DNA from: Takakia lepidozioides
Taxonomy: Eukaryota > Streptophyta > Takakiopsida > Takakiales > Takakiaceae
Reading direction: 5' to 3'
DNA length: 64,000 nt
Assembly (NCBI GenBank): GCA_030704615.1
Contig: CM060731.1
Span: 79,278,756 to 79,342,755, forward strand
Shown: positions 57,464-64,000 of the stretch, in pieces
Position numbering within the stretch: the stretch's first letter is position 1
How the letters are laid out: every line of letters starts with the position of its first letter
Position numbers and translations under genes: made by a program
Notes under the pieces: model-generated
What the model was told of the DNA's origin: nothing
The model's database searches: none
Seen by the model: only the letters and a program-made list of their open reading frames with translations

Positions 57464-60400
57464 TTGTGCCATCGCCCAAGTGCTTCATGGCTTCTTCTGT
57501 CCCCTCGCCAGACACAAGTAGCTGCTTACCAGTTGTTGCGGATGCAAATCCAAGAACTCTATCGGTGCGGCGCTCCAGTTCCGTGGGAGCCAGAAATTCG
57601 AAAGTGGGGGACGATGACTATGAAGGCAAGCAAGGTAAAACTTGTATCTCACCAAAATTACTTCACTGCAGCATGGAGGCACTTCGTGGGCTGGACTTGT
57701 ATATCTACATGTAAATTTCCCATATGCTAGAGGATACGTTACCATTTCTGAGACCTCGGCAAGGACTCGTAATGGAAATACTTGCTGCACTCGAGGGATC
57801 GCCTGTACATTTATTAAATTCTTAAACGTTCCTTTCGGTGGATCACATATGTGAGTTACCACAGCAGGCTATTATAAAATGTGTGAAGTATACATGACCT
57901 TGCAATCCAACCGGTTTTCTGGGCAAACAGTTGGACAGTTAAGGCATCGATTTTTTTTCTTACAAACACGGATGGCTGTGTGAGCTGTGATCTTTCTTAG
58001 CGTTTTTAGTTCTCAATGACTCTCCAGCACAGCAAACTACTGTAAGCATCATCAACGAATGCTTCTTATCCGGGAAATCAAGGTCACTACAATCACACAG
58101 TGGTGCGGATATCCCTCGGTCACAACAATCACAGAGCGGTGAAAAAGAGAAAGTAATGTTCTGCTCTCTAGCTCAAAATTAGAATTCATAAGAAAGTGCA
58201 TAGTTCTGAAGCCTAATTTCTTAGGTCGTGGACAAATATCATGAACGATTTCCTCCATTAGGCCTACTTAGAACCTCACATGGCCTGGGTATCCCTAATT
58301 TTGTAAACTTGCATATTGCATTCCCTCTTTGAGACTTCAGTAGGTGCAATTTTGAAGCATTCAGTGGGAGAATTGCATTATACAGGTAGGACCAAGAGAG
58401 TTAATGGCTGACACCTGAGAGGGGGTGGGGTCCTTGTTATCTGATGCAATGAAAGAACATCTGCAGCACATTGATGTTTGGTTTTTGCTCCTGTAGGTCA
58501 AGGTTTTCGTGCGGATGCGACCATTCACTGAGCAGGAGAAAGTGTGCCCCCTGCGACAGGTACTGCTCTATGCAAACATAAGTCTGTGCCGAATTGTAGG
58601 TATTCCTGCCCAAAAACATATGTGATTGGTGACCGCAATAATAGATCTTGCTTCCACGGTTTTGGACTATATCTGAAGTTGCTTTCATTCTCCTCTGAAG
58701 GACAACCTCCCCAAGGGTACATAATCACATGACAAATATGCTAGAAATAAGGGCATTCAAGAGAACATCTGGTAGGCCAGAAACTTCTGGTAGTCACACT
58801 GCGGGTAAGACTGCTGGACTGGCATTTATGAGTGATGTAGCCAAAAGGTCCATCAGCCCATTTGTCCAACTTGTTAACTTGGATTTCACCAAATTATCCT
58901 AGTACAACTCCAGAATGAGGTGGTGTTGTGAGGACTGGATGAGGCATTCAACCTACAGAACTGGCATGGTAAAAGAGCCCATTGAAGGCGAAGAATACAA
59001 TTGTATAGTGCACCCTTGAATGTGGGGCAGGTGATATGCTTGATAGGGGACAAGATTGTAGTGCGAGAGGTCGACCATCAGCGTCACAGGATAGGGCCTG
59101 CCTTGAAGGACTCGCGTCGCGCCAAGTCTCTTGAATTCAAAGTGGACTATGTTCAGGTAGATTTCCTTTCCTTCCCAGAAAGGTATTCTGGAAATGTGCA
59201 TGTTATCATTTTTTCCCAATGGATGGTGCGACTTCCAAATCTCGCAAGCCTGTGACGCTTGTTGGTATGCCAGATATTGTTTGCATGTCAAGCTGAAAGG
59301 TGAAGTGCTCTTAGTTACGCCGGCTTCGGCTGGAGTCTTCTCTCTCTCTGCATGTATCTGAAGTGATGTTAAGAGGACTTTAGGTTGCAAAACATCAACT
59401 CTCGCTTTGTATGAGGATTGAGATTTTATGCTTCAATCCAAAGAGGTAAGTCATTTGTAATTTTCACAGGTTCATTTTAAAGCTGAGAAGAGTCAAATTT
59501 ACTTGGCATCTGTGTACTGTGTGGTGATATGACTTATCTGTATGTAGGATGACAGCTATCTGCAGATCCAAAGCTGCGAGCACAAGGAAGCATCACAGCG
59601 TCGATTATTTGAAGCGTTGGGTGTCCCATGTGTGAAGAATGCCCTTGATGGCGTGAATACCACTGTAAACAACCCTCCTTCACCCTTTCCCAAATGCCAA
59701 GGGACCATCCCTTGCACTGCTCTCTTCTTTGTTGTATTCTTTACATCATGAAGTTTCACTCTCTTTGCCTTTCAGTACAATGTGATCAAGAGTCCAAATT
59801 GACTCTTACTCTCTAGTGTCTATGCTCTTTCACACAGCAGTGGACTACAATACAACAGTAGCACCATGTGTCATATCTGTTGGAGTGGTGGAGGGCTGGT
59901 GTTGACAATGGCTCATGTCTATTATGATGTCAATAATAAACACATAGAGAACCGTCATCTAATCCTACATTTTGGCATTTTGCTAGCTGTAACGAAGTCT
60001 ATTGGGCAGTACATAATCCCTCTTTCTTACGCAAATCCTTCAGACATAGTGGTCTGCATGCAAGTCCTCCACCTGGCCTCTCATGTGCTTGCTATTTGTG
60101 TTACTGTATGACAGATTATAGCATATGGGCAGACAGGCTCTGGAAAGACATACACAATGACAGGAGATGACACACATGCAGGAAGAGGTCTTGTGAGTTC
60201 ACCAATCAATCTGGTTGCAAGATCAATCTAACCAATTCTACTTTCTTAATTATAGACTTTACAGAGTGTTGCAAAAGACCCTCATGAGGGAATGGTGCCA
60301 CCTGGAAGGCAGTGAACATTGTGTGTTCATAACCTGTGAGTACATGGGCTGTGTTTCACTCTTGTCATGCATAGTGTTTTTATCACATCCAAAACTGGAC

Positions 60401-63400
60401 ACTTTTTTAGTTTCTTTGGTCAGAGAAAAAAGGCACAAGACACCAGATAAACTCGCGTATGTACAGATTGTACTCATAAGACGTTGTTTGCCGTAGCCTT
60501 GTGGCCATTGACCCCGCGCCCAGTTTGAGCGGGAACTCGCGTATGTACAGAGATAGAATCCATATTGATGCAGTTCTAGAGCTACATGTTGAACAGTTAC
60601 ACAGTTTGTGACCATTGTGCAGATTCCAAGGCTGGGCAGTGAGCTGATGGACCGTGTTGATGCTGAATGTAGAAATAGAGCACATCTGACTGTGCAGGTA
60701 CTGTTTCTACATACTACATACTCTTCTTCTGAGGCTCCTGTGGACGCACTACATTTCTCTGAGCTCCAGGGTGAGAAACCTGGAAACCCCTTAAAGCATC
60801 TTTCCTTCAAGGAATCATTGGGGCGGGATGTACAACACCATATCAGATTTTATTATGCTGAATTTGCTTGTGTACCACTCAAACTCAACGCCTTAGTTCG
60901 ACTTACAATCTTCTTGACAAGGTGCTCTCACAACCTCTATGAGACTCTAAGCAGCTGGTTTAAAGCCAAAGCCTGTCCATTGCATCCCTAATGCCACAAA
61001 ATCCTGAAGGAAATGTCTTCAAAACATGACCGCAACAAGGTAATTAGACAGGACCTGGAAATGCAAGAGTCTTACAACAAAGCTGCAATTCTATCACGGA
61101 ACCTTCTCGGTCCTCAATGACAATCAAATCTTATAGCCCATACGTGTCTACAACTCTCTCTCTCTCCGCGGACGTTATAAAACACCATTTCATTTCATTT
61201 CATTTCATTTCTCTCTCTCCTCTCTCACTTTGAGGAGTATTGGGAGGGATGTGATCACAATCTTGGCAAACCAAGACTTGCCGATCCAGACATGGTCAGC
61301 AATCAGATAATCAAGTGCAATTCAGCGTACTTGAGAGTGGTTGAGGTAGCCACCCTCTAACTCTATATCTCACATAAAGAAATGTCATCTATGTGTGGAA
61401 TTACGGCACTTGGGGTGCACAGGGCCATTCCCTATGGACTTCCAGTTCTTCTTTTGGTGGGTACCAACCTAACATGACCTGTTCAGGTGAGCTACTTTGA
61501 AATTTATCAAGAGAAAATTTGGGACCTGCTAGCTCTTGAGAAGACCCCAGCTGATCCTCCAGCCAGATTGACTCGGTCTCGTACCCCTTGCTCAATGGCA
61601 GGCGATGGTAGCATTGCCTATGGTCAGGAAGGAGAGCTTGTTGATGATGATGGGATATCTCACTGTGGTTCTCTGGCCGAAGAAGGTACTCCCTCCATAG
61701 CTCAAACAGATGCCTCAACCTCTGAGGGTGTGAGTGCAGATGGAGATGCTGGCCCCCACTTCACTGTTATAGATGAGGAGCTTGGGCAAGCATCAGATAC
61801 CCGATCTCCCAGTTCGCGGATAGATACTCCAAAAGCTCACAAAGCCAAGAAAAAGTCCAACACTACGACAGCTCTGAAGGAATGGACACCACATAATCGC
61901 AGTAATTTCTCATCGCTATGGTTTGGAGAAAGTGCCAAGAAAGAGACGTACCTGAAAGTACGGGAGCACCCTGTCACAGGGCCCTATGTAGAGGGATTGT
62001 TATGGAAGGAGGTGACAGAGTGGGCAGATATGGAGGGATTGTTGAAGCATGGTGCAGCCAACCGCACTACCTATGCTACCGACATTAATGAACACTCTAG
62101 CCGCAGCCATGCCATTTTCACCATCAAAATTACTCGGGTAGGATCTTAACCCCTCCCCCTGTTTAATCTAAAATGACTTCTCAAGAGCACAGATCAGGAA
62201 ATAATGCTGTATTTCTTCCATTTTCAACATTTGCTGGAGATTTGGTGAAAAGTTACAACATAAAGTTCTTCTGGAACATGTAGCATAGATGTAGTGGCGT
62301 ACTGGCAAAAGACTCTTACCAGCATGTCCAACAGGGTGATACCTACTCGAGCAACAGAGCCAGAGCTCTAGGCCATCATCATGAAATCCTGAAAAGTTAT
62401 TGAACATTCACACGGTAGTAAAAAGACAATCTTACATGGAAGCTACATAAACAAGGGCACCTCATTTTGAAAGCCATGCTGATTTTTGCAGAGGAAGGTG
62501 GGGTCTGAATGGCAGAACCATGGGCTTGATCTTCCTGGCTTGCACTCCAGCTCCATCCATCTTGTTGATCTTGCAGGTACATAGAAGCAACCAGACATAC
62601 ATACAAACACCATGACGACTGTGTTGCACACAATGACACAGGGATGAGAAATCAGTCCTGCAAAATCTAACCAGGGCACTTTAACCTTACATTAATCTAC
62701 CACTGTCATTTTCTGGCATCGTTTCTTTCATATTTACCTGAAGTTTGATTTGTAAGCCCTGTCCTCCAATATAGTCAGGCCTCTTGCTGGTCATTCCTCC
62801 CAAGGGTTTCCATTGGGAAATTTGAACATGCTGTGTGCCCAGAATGTGGTGGTGCAAACATCAGTGACTAGTGACTCACTCTGTTCAAGCATTTTGTTGG
62901 ATGGAAGAGGATGTTAGGCCTACCATGGTCCCAAAAACCTGAGCCACCTTATGTGAATTGAACGGGCACTTGTCAAGGAGTGCACACTTCTACGCTGTCT
63001 ATTTTGTTCACTAGTTTGCATACATTGTATGTGCCTTACGGTAGCGAGTTGCCATTGACTCTAACATCGTTGTGAGGCTTATGCTTATGCACTGTACAGT
63101 TGCTCTGCAGCACCATACAAAAATACCAGCCATTAGGTAGCAGAAAAAAGGGAAGGGGAGAGAATACAGAAAGATTAATTTTGCTTGTCCACCTGAGGCA
63201 GAGGGAGTGAATGAGTGTCAATCAAGTGATATACAGATACATGTGTATCCTGCTTGCGATCTATATGTAGCAGACATTTTTTCTATGTGGAGAGTCGATA
63301 GACTAGGCTTTGGTATGATAGGCTGGAAATATTGAGCCAAAGTTTAACGCATGTATGGGCGGCAGGAAGTGAGAAAGCGGGCATTGACTTGGTGGGACAG

Positions 63401-63731
63401 AGAGCTGAGGAATCTCGATGCATAAATAAATCTCTGTCCATGTTGAATGAGGTGAACATCTAAACATACATCTAAGAAGTGGACCCATCTTACTAAAAGT
63501 TGAAGTTATCAGTTGAGAATTAATCTCTAATGCATATATTTAGAACTAAGGCTCTTCTTCCTTAATTCTCACTGAGATTTTAAAGGGCATTTCATATGGT
63601 AGGTAATCTTGAGCCTGTCAAAAAGCACCTTCGTATCATACCGCAACTCAGTGTTGACATGGCTGCTACGGGATTCATTTGGTGGCAACAACAAAACTTT
63701 CATGGTGGCGAATATTTCTCCCACAGAGCAG
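57464..63731 (+). CDS. Kinesin-3-like motor protein, N-terminal ten exons (gene continues past the window)
   Basis: Exons: first exon ending 57634 (start uncertain), then 58497-58559, 59031-59156, 59548-59664, 60115-60192, 60623-60697, 61487-62137, 62492-62576, 63366-63451 and 63603-63731. All are GT-AG and in phase. Only the frame opened by the ATG at 57464 joins exon 2 in phase; later ATGs at 57539, 57613 and 57619 are alternatives. Motor motifs: [11 protein letters not shown]-loop [57 protein letters not shown] (switch I), [13 protein letters not shown] (switch II) and [20 protein letters not shown]. REHPxxGPYV and [10 protein letters not shown] are typical of kinesin-3. An unusual acidic, Ser/Thr-rich insert of about 120 residues (61545-61920) interrupts the motor between the beta-sheet core and LKVREHP. 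The product would move cargo along microtubules. The stalk and tail are outside the window. Confidence 0.88.
61185..61213. repeat. CATTT microsatellite
   Basis: Tandem CATTT units within kinesin intron 6, followed by CTCTCTCTCC. No functional role is suggested. Confidence 0.8.
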
Positions 63732-64000
63732 GTAGGGCTTTCCTTCTTTGCTTGATTACAACCCTAGAAGTGTTCATGTGATTGATGCCAGTAATATGTT
63801 GAGAGTCATGAAAAATAACATCCAGTTTACTGCAGCAGAAGCTTCTGTTCCTAGGAAGCGTACTAGATCTTTGTAATTTGTACTGTCATTGCAACGTTAG
63901 AGAAGGTAGATAGTTTGGCCTATTTTAACTTCAATGGCTACCATGGGAGGTGTAATCTTCCTGCAAACCCTGTCTGGCTGACCACACTGCCAGAGTTTTG
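63732..64000 (+). other. Kinesin intron running off the window
   Basis: Begins GTAGGG directly after the exon ending ISPTEQ. No further exon is recognisable before the edge; the downstream motor end and tail must lie beyond 64000. Confidence 0.6.

Noticed and set aside
57451-57714. ORF starting [10 protein letters not shown] as the kinesin N-terminus
   Set aside because: Its frame reaches the donor at 57634 in the wrong phase; only the frame with ...MTMKASK joins [10 protein letters not shown].
1-64000. CRISPR arrays, bacterial operons, tRNA genes
   Set aside because: Repeats lack CRISPR-like regular spacers, the genes are intron-rich and eukaryotic, and I saw no tRNA-like cloverleaf with conserved A and B boxes.

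Overview
The window is nuclear DNA of a streptophyte (green plant lineage). Its genes have GT-AG introns of plant-like size, and it holds a DRP1/phragmoplastin-type dynamin. Its mobile elements are plant-type MULE, CACTA, L1-like LINE and hAT, and CCCTAAA heptamers (the plant telomere word) occur inside a tandem repeat. The heavy repeat load, many short introns and a kinesin-3-like motor suggest a charophyte alga such as Chara rather than a flowering plant. That assignment is inference.

Layout. 1-10225: most of one copy (MULE-1) of a large Mutator-like element, running off the left edge. 10226-10802: LINE reverse-transcriptase fragment caught between MULE-1 and the end of a CACTA element. 10803 to about 17 kb: decayed CACTA (En/Spm) element with a TNP2-type transposase on the minus strand. 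18.1-20.4 kb: broken FCP1/NLI-interacting-factor-like phosphatase gene and a short unknown ORF. 20874-32324: second, complete copy of the large element (MULE-2), inverted relative to MULE-1 and flanked by the 8-bp duplication TTATTATG. 32.3-42.2 kb: a decayed region with unrecognised ORFs, a recurring CG-rich palindrome centred on GCGATCGC, a GTATAC palindrome repeat and a DUF7869-like pseudogene. 42.9-43.8 kb: tandem repeat with telomere-like words. 44.25-45.35 kb: LINE endonuclease fragment. 45935-47695: non-autonomous hAT-like element. 47.87 kb: a short 16S-rRNA-like fragment. 49197-55692 (minus): intact 16-exon DRP1 gene, 609 codons. 57.46 kb to beyond the edge (plus): kinesin-3-like motor gene, head to head with DRP1.

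Main discovery candidate. The two large elements carry two divergent genes. One is a MULE-type transposase with a SWIM zinc finger. The other is a ten-exon gene whose product joins a ParB/sulfiredoxin-like domain (DGNHR motif) to a beta-class N6/N4-type DNA methyltransferase fold. That architecture is familiar from bacteria and phages. The introns of this gene carry at least a dozen near-palindromic ~24-bp repeats with half-site GTGAATGKCGT, present in both copies. Every exon of the MULE-2 methyltransferase gene can be joined in frame (1158 codons, all junction phases match). The transposase is broken in both copies. A mobile ParB-methyltransferase with its own iterated palindromes is the system most worth following up.
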